The notes under the pieces: generated by a model
Databases searched by the model: none
Told to the model about the DNA's origin: nothing
What the model saw: the letters and a program-made list of their open reading frames with translations, nothing else
Part shown: positions 1 through 5,107 of the stretch, piece by piece
Position numbering within the stretch: position 1 is the first letter of the stretch
How the letters are laid out: every line of letters begins with the position of its first letter
Assembly: GCA_046336825.1 (NCBI GenBank)
Contig: JBKDFX010000017.1
Span: 1 to 13,734 of the forward strand
Direction: 5' to 3'
Origin: Ga0074139 sp046336825
GTDB lineage: Bacteria; Bdellovibrionota; Bdellovibrionia; Bdellovibrionales; Bdellovibrionaceae
DNA: 13,734 nucleotides
Position numbers and translations under genes: made by a program

Positions 1-264
1 GAACTGAAGAGAAACTTTATCATCATTGTCGCTCTCTCTCGCCCAAACTAGACTCCCATCTTTGGCCTGATAGAACTTTTTATAAAAACCTTTAAGGTCA
101 TATTCAATTCCCATGAATTGAAAAAACTCAACCGCCCAGCCATCATAAGTTGAAAGAAAAGTTTTAAACTCCACACCATCGTCATCAGTTTCTAAAATTT
201 CTACAGTTGCTTTTCGAGAAAGTTTTATTTGTAAATCACAATAATCAGGTCTGCGGTCTAACAT
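1..264 (-). CDS. Partial CDS, third gene of mobile-element operon (possible Rep/relaxase)
   Basis: An open frame starts at ATG 264-262 and runs 88 codons to the window edge without a stop. It begins MLDRRPDYCDLQIKLSRK and later has YDGWAVEFFQFMGIEYD and, at the edge, DKVSLQF. The start overlaps the stop of the FtsK-like gene by 7 bp (AAATGTTAG), which argues for translational coupling in one operon. I do not recognise the family with confidence. In ICEBs1/Tn916-type elements the gene after the FtsK-like pump is a rolling-circle relaxase/replication initiator. The opening DYCDLQIK and the final VSLQF would suit the start of such a domain, but no catalytic residue lies in the visible part. That identity is inferred from gene order only. 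Confidence 0.6.
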   Translation of the reverse strand, partial: MLDRRPDYCDLQIKLSRKATVEILETDDDGVEFKTFLSTYDGWAVEFFQFMGIEYDLKGFYKKFYQAKDGSLVWARESDNDDKVSLQF

Positions 265-1559
265 TTGAGACCTCGTTTTTTGTATTTCTCAGGTAAACCT
301 AAAATCCATGGAACTTGAACTTTAACAACAGTTCCATCACCAACGAAGACAAAGCGACCTCGAACAAGGGTGGAATCTGTCGCAATATCAGAGCCGGTTA
401 GAAGCCTCGACATCGTGGCATTTTGTTGCCCAATAAGTAATGTTCTGATGTTGGTCCTATCAATTGTTAGGTCCGTCTCTCTGCTGGCCTGGTTGGCCAA
501 AAAAATAACGACACCACTGCTGCGAAACAGCTGAAGAATAGAATTGAGAAGTGCTGCGAGCTTTGCTTCAAGCTGATACCTCTCAAAGAGTTCTCGTTCT
601 TCATCACTTGAATCTTTTGTTATCTTCACCGAGGACCTAGGCGAAAGATACTGGGCCGTTTCATCGGCAATTATTAAGTAAGGCTTTGGCGGCATTGGCA
701 GTTCTGGATATTTTTCTTTGATTTCAAACCAATGAGCTACACTGATTTCTTTTTGAGATAAAAATCTTCGATAATCATCAACCTCTTTTTTATAGACCTG
801 AAGGAGTTCAACTGCTTCTCGGAGTTCATCTATAAAAATGGGATTTAAGGTCTTGGCACCCCATTTTTCATATTTTTTTATCAGAGAGATGTAGTCTGTT
901 CCTTTGGCATCTAAAAATATAGGCCTATATGGAAGCTCGCCTGTTTTTTCAATCCAAGTCTCGCAGAGTGTATGCACCATGGAATAAATAACATTTCCCT
1001 TACCGTTGGCGGCCTGACCATAAATACCAATGCTGAATTGAAACTTTTCAACTGCATCTAAAACGATGTCTTTTCCTATTGAGCTTATGCCTGGCCAATA
1101 CTGTCCAGGTTTTAAGTCTTTTGGAGCTTCATCAAGAAGCAACACATCTTTGAAAGCTTCAGTGTGTAAAATAATTTTTGGCTGACAAAGAGGGAGCCAG
1201 CTTTTCTCGGATGAAATGGCCTCAATTTTCTTTTGAAAGATATGTTCAAGATTTGGCCTCAAAGCCTCAAACTGGTTCACTGAAAATGCCAAATTATAGC
1301 GATAGAAAACAAGTTTATTCTTTTGCCAGCGAACTTTGATAGAAGAATGAACGATTCTTTCTTTTACAGCTTCAGATTTAGAATCGGTGAATGTCTTTGT
1401 TGTTTCACGAAAGAGTCCAAGGGCCTTGAGTTCCTTGTAGTGATAGCGACGAGAGATTATATAGTTTCGGGCGACAACGAAAATGACGATGGCCCCGAGG
1501 AACACCCCAAAGGCCAAAGTCATTTTGAAGGCGGTTAACGAATGAATTACCGCTTTCAT
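258..1559 (-). CDS. Membrane-anchored FtsK/SpoIIIE-like DNA translocase (coupling-protein type)
   Basis: This 433-aa protein probably pumps DNA through the membrane during transfer or segregation of the element. One N-terminal membrane helix is visible (about residues 13-30, LAFGVFLGAIVIFVVA). The ATPase domain covers about 150-420. It has a P-loop-like GQAANGKGN at 181-189, LDAKGTDY at 216-223 (compare FtsK IDPKG), Walker B YLIIADE at 294-300, the sensor strand VVIFLANQASRET at 350-362 (compare LILATQRPS), and the late FtsK-type segment around RGRFVFVGDG at 400-409. The P-loop is odd: the usual Ser/Thr after GK is Gly. ATG 1559 follows the upstream stop by 2 bp, with GAGGAAA as ribosome binding site inside the end of that gene. 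The short single-helix architecture fits ICE coupling proteins such as ConQ or Tn916 Orf21 better than chromosomal FtsK. A Zot-type filamentous-phage ATPase is a less likely alternative. Confidence 0.8.
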   Translation of the reverse strand: MKAVIHSLTAFKMTLAFGVFLGAIVIFVVARNYIISRRYHYKELKALGLFRETTKTFTDSKSEAVKERIVHSSIKVRWQKNKLVFYRYNLAFSVNQFEALRPNLEHIFQKKIEAISSEKSWLPLCQPKIILHTEAFKDVLLLDEAPKDLKPGQYWPGISSIGKDIVLDAVEKFQFSIGIYGQAANGKGNVIYSMVHTLCETWIEKTGELPYRPIFLDAKGTDYISLIKKYEKWGAKTLNPIFIDELREAVELLQVYKKEVDDYRRFLSQKEISVAHWFEIKEKYPELPMPPKPYLIIADETAQYLSPRSSVKITKDSSDEERELFERYQLEAKLAALLNSILQLFRSSGVVIFLANQASRETDLTIDRTNIRTLLIGQQNATMSRLLTGSDIATDSTLVRGRFVFVGDGTVVKVQVPWILGLPEKYKKRGLKC

Positions 1560-1561
1560 TT

Positions 1562-1852
1562 TTATTTCCTCAACTCTTCAATTCTACACCATGTAATCAA
1601 CTCTCCAGGTTTATCCTTGTTAGGCATTGAACCTTGATTGACATAGAATTCATATTCACCAGGCTTTTCGATTTTTACTTTGCTATGAAGGTATTGATAC
1701 CCAACACTGGTATCGCCATCATAGTCAGTTTTTTCGATTTTGACTTTTACCTGGTAAGGATAGTTTTTTCGTTTGTTTTCGTCCTTGGCCTGGCTGTCTC
1801 GACACCGAACAACCATGAATCTTTTGCTGTCTGTGAACTTTGATTTTTCCAT
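1562..1852 (-). CDS. Small protein, first gene of transfer operon; unknown family
   Basis: This 96-aa, charged, soluble-looking protein is rich in Lys, Asp, Glu and Tyr, with alternating patterns typical of beta strands (YPYQVKVKIEKTDYDG, KVKIEKPGEYEFYV). It has no signal peptide or membrane helix. The start at 1852 is well supported: AAGGAGG lies 5 bp upstream at 1858-1864. The gene ends 2 bp before the FtsK-like gene and contains that gene's ribosome binding site. I do not recognise the family. A small beta-rich protein just ahead of the FtsK-like pump matches the position of HelP (DUF961) in ICEBs1 and Orf23 in Tn916, where HelP helps the helicase on single-stranded DNA. A single-strand DNA-binding role is therefore a reasonable but unproven inference. 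Confidence 0.7.
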   Translation of the reverse strand: MEKSKFTDSKRFMVVRCRDSQAKDENKRKNYPYQVKVKIEKTDYDGDTSVGYQYLHSKVKIEKPGEYEFYVNQGSMPNKDKPGELITWCRIEELRK

Positions 1853-1877
1853 TTTGACCTCCTTGGTCTGTTTAGTC

Positions 1878-1914
1878 TTTTGAATTCGTCTGCACTATGC
1901 TTTTGAATTCAAAA
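1878..1914. promoter_or_regulatory. TTTTGAATTC repeats upstream of transfer operon (possible operator)
   Basis: TTTTGAATTC occurs twice, at 1878-1887 and 1901-1910, with starts 23 bp apart. The second copy extends to a perfect 14-bp palindrome, TTTTGAATTCAAAA (1901-1914). The pair sits 26 to 62 bp upstream of the first gene of the minus-strand operon, where a repressor or activator site is expected. A TATAAA lies a little further upstream on the minus strand (about 1942-1947), but no good -35 accompanies it. A binding role is inferred. Confidence 0.35.
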
Positions 1915-1960
1915 ACTAAATGGAAAATCTAAAAATCAAATTTTATAAAGATAGTTTTTA

Positions 1961-2005
1961 GGGCTTCGCCCTGTGCCTTATAGATATGCGGCACAGGCTT
2001 TGCCC
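1961..2005. repeat. Imperfect inverted repeat with nested hairpin (candidate origin of transfer/replication)
   Basis: The left arm 1961-1977 (GGGCTTCGCCCTGTGCC) pairs with the right arm 1990-2005 (GGCACAGGCTTTGCCC) around a 12-nt loop. The six inner base pairs, TGTGCC/GGCACA, are perfect. The left arm can also fold alone: GGGC-TTC-GCCC at 1961-1971. It lies between the repressor gene and the transfer operon in a gene-free stretch. Large GC-rich stems in an AT-rich gap are typical of rolling-circle double-strand origins and oriT sites. No long T-run follows on either strand, so a simple terminator fits less well. The function is inferred. Confidence 0.45.
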
Positions 2006-2042
2006 AAGAAATTTATGCAATGAACTGTGCAATTTGAACTAA

Positions 2043-2156
2043 GAAGGGAAAAGGGATGAATTATTAAAATCGTTTAAACGAGCAGGAATGCCCTTTAAAA
2101 CGATTTATGATGTTTTTAAGGGTCTTGCAATTAACGGCCAAACAATCGACTTTTAA
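2043..2156 (+). pseudogene. Possible remnant of a short coding sequence
   Basis: After an in-frame stop at 2040-2042 a frame of 37 codons ends at TAA 2154-2156. It reads DELLKSFKRAGMPFKTIYDV and ends INGQTIDF, which has protein-like composition and a helix-turn-helix feel. The only Met is at 2088, leaving 22 codons without a ribosome binding site. A purine-rich AAGGGAAAAGGG precedes an ATG at 2056, but that is in another frame and stops after three codons. This may be a tiny gene broken by a frameshift, or chance. The palindromes inside it (see 2067-2106) point to a non-coding role instead. Confidence 0.2.
2067..2106. repeat. Palindrome cluster AAATCGTTT/AAACGATTT
   Basis: A 9-bp perfect inverted repeat, AAATCGTTT (2067-2075) and AAACGATTT (2098-2106), surrounds a second, overlapping 12-bp perfect palindrome, TCGTTTAAACGA (2070-2081). 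The hexamer AAACGA thus appears twice, at 2076-2081 and 2098-2103, and its complement once. Either hairpin excludes the other. Together with the repeat at 1961-2005 it makes this gap look like a protein-binding origin or control region. No function can be assigned from sequence alone. Confidence 0.4.
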
Positions 2157-2380
2157 AGCTCTCTAAGAAGTGTAGAAATGGTAATCCCAAGTCCTTCCGA
2201 AATAGCGAGCAAAGTAGAATATCTTGGGTCTTTTTTTCCTGCCTCAATATCACTTAAGTTTCCTTTGCTGATACTCATTTTTGTTGAAAGCTCCTCAATG
2301 GTCATTTGTCTTCGCCTTCGCCTTCGCCATGAGGTAATTCTCTCACCCAATTTTAATAACCGTCGGTTTTGTAATCGCAT
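2153..2380 (-). CDS. XRE-family helix-turn-helix repressor
   Basis: This 75-aa protein is essentially a single Cro/CI-type helix-turn-helix domain, residues about 11-72. MTIEELSTKMSISKGNLSDIE carries the turn and recognition helix, followed by AGKKDPRYSTLLAISEGLGI and a short end. It probably controls the element, including its own gene, whose promoter holds an inverted repeat (2415-2428). The start at 2380 has AGGAGA 4 bp upstream (2385-2390). An uncommon feature is six consecutive arginines (WRRRRRRQ, residues 19-24) before the domain core. They are encoded by a threefold hexanucleotide repeat at 2310-2328, which is open to slippage by two residues at a time. There is no peptidase or dimerisation extension, so induction would need a partner. 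Confidence 0.85.
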   Translation of the reverse strand: MRLQNRRLLKLGERITSWRRRRRRQMTIEELSTKMSISKGNLSDIEAGKKDPRYSTLLAISEGLGITISTLLREL

Positions 2381-2400
2381 TAGTTCTCCTATTTCATAAA

Positions 2401-2429
2401 ATTATAAAAATTCTTGTAATAGCTTACAC
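2401..2429 (-). promoter_or_regulatory. Candidate promoter of the XRE repressor gene
   Basis: On the minus strand a perfect TATAAT (+ strand ATTATA at 2401-2406) lies 20 bp upstream of the repressor start codon. A weak -35, GTGTAA (2424-2429), stands at 17-bp spacing. The perfect -10 and its position before a gene with a good ribosome binding site support the call. The poor -35 suggests low strength or dependence on another protein. Confidence 0.55.
2415..2428. promoter_or_regulatory. Inverted repeat TGTAA-TAGC-TTACA, likely repressor operator
   Basis: A perfect 5-bp inverted repeat with 4-bp spacer lies in the spacer and -35 of the candidate repressor promoter. That is where an autoregulatory XRE operator would block RNA polymerase. 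The outer part TTACACC (2424-2430) recurs inverted as GGTGTAA at 2480-2486 on the other side of the 2446-2461 palindrome, so two sites may be bridged. Confidence 0.45.
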
Positions 2430-2445
2430 CTATTTGAGAAAAAAA

Positions 2446-2461
2446 GTTCGCTATTGCGAAC
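2446..2461. promoter_or_regulatory. Perfect palindrome GTTCGC-TATT-GCGAAC
   Basis: A 6-bp perfect inverted repeat with 4-bp spacer sits midway between the repressor promoter and the plus-strand recombinase operon. GTTCGC half-sites are a common type of bacterial operator. There is no T-run after it on the plus strand. On the minus strand a run of seven T follows directly (complement of 2439-2445), so a short terminator reading towards the repressor gene is possible, but it would cut off that gene's upstream DNA only. An operator is more likely. Confidence 0.4.
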
Positions 2462-2672
2462 ATTTCGAGAGTCCAATTGGGTGTAATTAATCAGGAAAAA
2501 AATATTTATAAAATGGATATTCAGCTTAACCCCTGGAAAACATTGAGGTATTTTTTGCTATGTGATATTCTTATTTCAAGCAAAACGAATTGATTAAAGA
2601 TGGTCTTTGGTCAGTCTTTGAGCTGGGTTCTGGATAAACCTAATTAAAGAAATCCTGATTAGTGGTGGTAAA
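2462..2672. other. Gene-free leader of the recombinase operon
   Basis: I find no convincing gene here. A TATAAA at 2507-2512 on the plus strand could be a -10 box, but the hexamer 17 bp upstream (TAATTA) is not a recognisable -35. A 26-codon frame from ATG 2513 (MDIQLNPWKTLRYFLL...) has no nearby ribosome binding site and is probably chance. The leader is long enough to hold a control site, but no clear hairpin was seen. Confidence 0.35.
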
Positions 2673-2921
2673 ATGAAGCCCTCTACAACCGGTCAAGTCC
2701 AGCCTGATTTAATCGAAATGGACAAAGAAACTAAAACACGAACTTACAGAAATCCTGATGGTGAATCCTTCACTATCTCCGAAGAAGATTTTTCAAAGGT
2801 GGTCGAAATTTTCGATTACCTAAGAAAGTCTCGGGATAAAAAAAGCACCCAAATGGACACTCTCGAACCCGAAAGTTCTCCGCAAGTTGATAAAACTGTG
2901 GCAAAAGAAAGGGTCGGGTGA
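2673..2921 (+). CDS. Small protein coupled to serine recombinase
   Basis: An 82-aa hydrophilic protein begins MKPSTTGQVQPDLIEMDKE. A central stretch, TYRNPDGESFTISEEDFSKV followed by VEIFDYLRKSRDKK, looks like a short beta-turn-helix unit. The last 25 residues are low-complexity and polar. GGTGG lies a few bases before the start. The gene ends 3 bp before the ATG of the recombinase, so the two are very probably translated together. I do not recognise the family. By position it could be an accessory or directionality factor for the recombinase, but nothing in the sequence proves this. Confidence 0.65.
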   Translation: MKPSTTGQVQPDLIEMDKETKTRTYRNPDGESFTISEEDFSKVVEIFDYLRKSRDKKSTQMDTLEPESSPQVDKTVAKERVG

Positions 2922-2924
2922 TTT

Positions 2925-4424
2925 ATGAATGATATATATTACAGAAATAAAAATGCAGTAGCAATTTTGAGAGTCAGTAGTGGTCGTCAAAAAGATGGAA
3001 TTTCCCATCAGGTACAAGAACAAAAAATCCGAGAATACTGCGAAGAGAATGAATTTAATCTGGTTAAAAGTTTTGTATTAACCGAGAGTGCGAAGGACTC
3101 TGATGGCCGCAAGAAGTATCATGAGGCCATGAACTTCATTCGCAAAAATAAATATGGCAATGTGCTTTTCTATGCACCAGACCGAGAAGCTAGAAATTTA
3201 ATAGACCTTGCTGAAAATGAAATAAGAGTTCTCTCTGGTGAACTTACCATTCATTATGTCAGTGATAGAAAAGTCATGCATAAGAATAGTCCCGATTCTG
3301 ACTTCCTTACTCGTGATTTTAATGGGGTCATTGCAAGACATTATTCCCGAAATCTTAGCACCCGAGTTTGCGATGCTATGAGAGCTAAGGCCGCTACTGG
3401 ATGGTTCCCCAATAGTCGTCCTCCCTTGGGTTATGTTTGTCAAAAGGCTGTTGATTCAGAAACTGGTCGCACCAAAAATCGTGGTGGAATTATTATTCTG
3501 GACCCCAATATTAATAATCGACAGATAGTCCTTAGAGAATTTGAACTAAGGACCAAAGGTCTATCATACGAAAAAATTCGAGAAACAGTATTGGCCGAAG
3601 GATTGATGAGTAAAAAGCAAGCTCTCAAGTATAGAAAGAATACCATCGAGAATCGTCTCAACAATCCTTTCTATCGAGGTAAGTTCTTGTGGAAAGGTGA
3701 ACTCTTTGAAGGTAAACACGAGATTTTCATTCCCAAAGAGCATCTTTTAAAAGTTGATTCCATGAGTGGCAAGTGGGGATTCACAAAGCGAGATTTCTCC
3801 ACTCAATACACTGCCATAGTAGATGGCTGGCTGATGTGTTCGTGCGGTTGTCGGGTGATTTACGACCCAAAAACTAAAAAAATTAAAAGCTCAGGTGAGA
3901 CAAAGACCTACCACTACTACCATTGCACCAATGGCAAAAATGTTCATGAAAAATTCGAGAATATCCAAGCTGAAAAAATCTGGGAACAATTTGGTGGCCT
4001 CATGGAAAAAATCAGTATTTCTGAAGAGTTTGCAATAGACATTGCTGATGCTCTTAATAAGACTGAAAAGAAGGCCCATAGAGTTGTTGAGCTTCAGATT
4101 GCTGAGTTTAACGATAAACTCAAGGAGCTTGATTCTCGCAAAGATTCCCTGGTGGACTTAATGCTAAGTCAGCAGATTGAAAAAGAGTTATTCGACCAGC
4201 AATTAAAGAGAATAAACTCCAATCGTGATTCACTTGTTGAGCAACTTGAGGCCCATCAAAAGAGTTTAACTTCGGCCTTAATAGAAACTGCGAAAACTGT
4301 TCTCGAACTGGCCACTTCAGCGAAATCATTATGGATTTCCAAGTCAGCACAAGAACGACGAGAGTTCCTGGATTTGATACTCTCGAACCCAATTTTAGAT
4401 GGTCTAACTAACTGTGCGATTTGA
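2925..4424 (+). CDS. Large serine recombinase (site-specific integrase)
   Basis: This 499-aa protein cuts and rejoins DNA at attachment sites and probably integrates and excises the element. The resolvase domain covers about 10-155: AVAILRVSSGRQ holds the nucleophile Ser18, and YAPDREARN (83-91) holds the conserved arginine region. The Recombinase domain runs from about 167 (PPLGYV) to 280, with the typical NNPFYRGKFLWKGE at 246-259. A zinc ribbon follows: Cys305, Cys307 and Cys309, then Cys334 with nearby histidines (YYHC, VHEK). A long coiled coil spans about 383-455, and a helical tail ends FLDLILSNPILDG. Domain order and length are those of large serine integrases. The ATG at 2925 lies 3 bp after the upstream stop, with GGGTGA as a weak ribosome binding site. 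The gene lies at the element edge, 49 bp from tRNA-Leu, as is usual for integrases. Confidence 0.92.
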   Translation: MNDIYYRNKNAVAILRVSSGRQKDGISHQVQEQKIREYCEENEFNLVKSFVLTESAKDSDGRKKYHEAMNFIRKNKYGNVLFYAPDREARNLIDLAENEIRVLSGELTIHYVSDRKVMHKNSPDSDFLTRDFNGVIARHYSRNLSTRVCDAMRAKAATGWFPNSRPPLGYVCQKAVDSETGRTKNRGGIIILDPNINNRQIVLREFELRTKGLSYEKIRETVLAEGLMSKKQALKYRKNTIENRLNNPFYRGKFLWKGELFEGKHEIFIPKEHLLKVDSMSGKWGFTKRDFSTQYTAIVDGWLMCSCGCRVIYDPKTKKIKSSGETKTYHYYHCTNGKNVHEKFENIQAEKIWEQFGGLMEKISISEEFAIDIADALNKTEKKAHRVVELQIAEFNDKLKELDSRKDSLVDLMLSQQIEKELFDQQLKRINSNRDSLVEQLEAHQKSLTSALIETAKTVLELATSAKSLWISKSAQERREFLDLILSNPILDGLTNCAI

Positions 4425-4473
4425 ATTGAAAAAACCATTCGCAGTGCTTGTGAAAATGAAAGAAAAAGAAGAA

Positions 4474-4557
4474 TGGTGCGCGGGGGGGGACTTGAACCCC
4501 CACACCTTGCGGCATATGCACCTCAAACATACGTGGCTACCATTACACCACCCGCGC
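4474..4557 (-). tRNA. tRNA-Leu (anticodon GAG)
   Basis: Read on the minus strand this is a complete class II tRNA of 84 nt including an encoded CCA (4474-4476). The acceptor stem GCGCGGG (4551-4557) pairs perfectly with CCCGCGC (4478-4484), and the discriminator is A. The anticodon loop TTGAGGT (4520-4526) gives GAG, reading CUC/CUU leucine codons. A long variable arm (TGCCGCAAGGTG) is present, and the T arm is GGGGG-TTCAAGT-CCCCC. Downstream of the CCA end, the minus strand has GAATGG then TTTTTT at 4429-4440. GAATGG could pair with CCATTC at 4471-4476, but the 30-nt loop makes this a poor terminator. The recombinase gene on the other side suggests the element may have entered near this tRNA. 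Confidence 0.93.
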
Positions 4558-4598
4558 GCACAGAAAATGAACTTTGAGGTCACCGCTAAAGCTTCTTA

Positions 4599-4628
4599 TT
4601 TCTAACCAAGGCGAGCTGGAGCCGTCAA
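4599..4628 (-). promoter_or_regulatory. Candidate promoter of tRNA-Leu
   Basis: On the minus strand TTGACG (4623-4628) and TAGAAA (4599-4604) stand 18 bp apart, about 40 bp ahead of the mature tRNA 5' end. The -35 matches the sigma-70 consensus in five of six bases and the -10 in four of six. The position is right for a stable-RNA promoter. Confidence 0.4.
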
Positions 4629-4705
4629 TAACTTCTCTTTATGGAATTGATAAATAGATTCCTGTCCAAATTAAGCTTCTCTGTTAACCCCACTCAAAAG
4701 TTGAT

Positions 4706-4781
4706 GAGTCAGTACAGTAAGAGTCACGGATGACTTGAAGGCCCAAAGGGGGAGACTAGGACGGTCTCTTAAAATTTGGGC
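4706..4781 (+). promoter_or_regulatory. Structured leader RNA ahead of microprotein gene
   Basis: GCCCAAA (4741-4747) pairs perfectly with TTTGGGC (4775-4781) and encloses a second stem, GAGAC (4752-4756) with GTCTC (4764-4768), loop TAGGACG. Just upstream GAGTCA occurs twice (4706-4711 and 4721-4726), and either copy can pair with TGACTT (4731-4736). Two mutually exclusive hairpins are therefore possible. The fold ends 13 bp before the ribosome binding site of the 46-codon gene. I could not match it to GEMM/c-di-GMP, preQ1, guanidine or other riboswitch consensus sequences that I know. A regulatory leader is likely; a ligand is unknown. Confidence 0.45.
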
Positions 4782-4806
4782 AAGAAATTAGGCCAAGGAG
4801 GATAAA

Positions 4807-4947
4807 ATGGCGGAAATGAAAGAAATAATAATGTTTTGTATCCTCTATTCCAGTGTGATTTTAGGTGCTCTGGCCTACACATTGGACTCGCAGCCGAAGC
4901 CTCAGCGGCTAAAAGCGGGTAAAGAGCGATTTCCATTTGCTAAATAA
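4807..4947 (+). CDS. 46-aa membrane microprotein
   Basis: A 46-codon gene starts at ATG 4807, with AAGGAGG at 4795-4801 and 5 bp of spacing, and ends at TAA 4945-4947. The protein begins MAEMKEIIMFCILYSSVI. One membrane helix covers about residues 7-25, followed by a basic tail (QPKPQRLKAGKERFPFAK) that should stay in the cytoplasm if the positive-inside rule holds. I do not recognise a family. The near-ideal ribosome binding site, the structured leader before it and the strong terminator after it make a self-contained unit and support a real gene. The role may be a regulator or assembly factor of a membrane complex, but that is a guess. Confidence 0.65.
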   Translation: MAEMKEIIMFCILYSSVILGALAYTLDSQPKPQRLKAGKERFPFAK

Positions 4948-5013
4948 TTAATTTGTTCCCCCCTTATGACTGCAAAATGCGAGGTTTGGTGGTTCCCTCG
5001 TGTTTTGGTCCCC

Positions 5014-5044
5014 GCCGAGCTGGTGTTCCCAGCTCGGCTTTTTT
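5014..5044 (+). terminator. Strong intrinsic terminator
   Basis: A perfect 10-bp stem, GCCGAGCTGG (5014-5023) with CCAGCTCGGC (5029-5038), has a 5-nt loop and is followed by six T (5039-5044). It ends the microprotein transcript and separates it from queA. A weaker hairpin, CGAGG (4980-4984) with CCTCG (4996-5000), stands just before it. Confidence 0.92.
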
Positions 5045-5107
5045 ATTTATTTCTTGTGAAAAGCCATGGACAAAAAATGAGCTAGTTGGGTAGTGTGCAG
5101 CGCTCCC

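Noticed and set aside
1323..1538. 71-codon plus-strand frame within the FtsK-like gene
   Set aside because: It is antisense to the N-terminal part of a clearly coding gene, with no supporting features.
2513..2593. 26-codon frame MDIQLNPWKTLRYFLL...
   Set aside because: No nearby ribosome binding site and no coding-like neighbour; length is within chance.
2023..4427. Near-repeat AACTGTGC(A/G)ATTTGAA as element ends
   Set aside because: 16 of 18 matches is close to chance in a window of this size, and the left copy lies inside the element, not at an end.
4414..4605. Open frame on the plus strand crossing the tRNA
   Set aside because: It runs through the whole antisense of tRNA-Leu and its peptide reflects tRNA sequence; not a gene.
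4706..4781. Known riboswitch (preQ1, c-di-GMP GEMM, guanidine)
   Set aside because: The stems are real but conserved loop sequences of these classes are missing, and the leader serves the microprotein, not queA.
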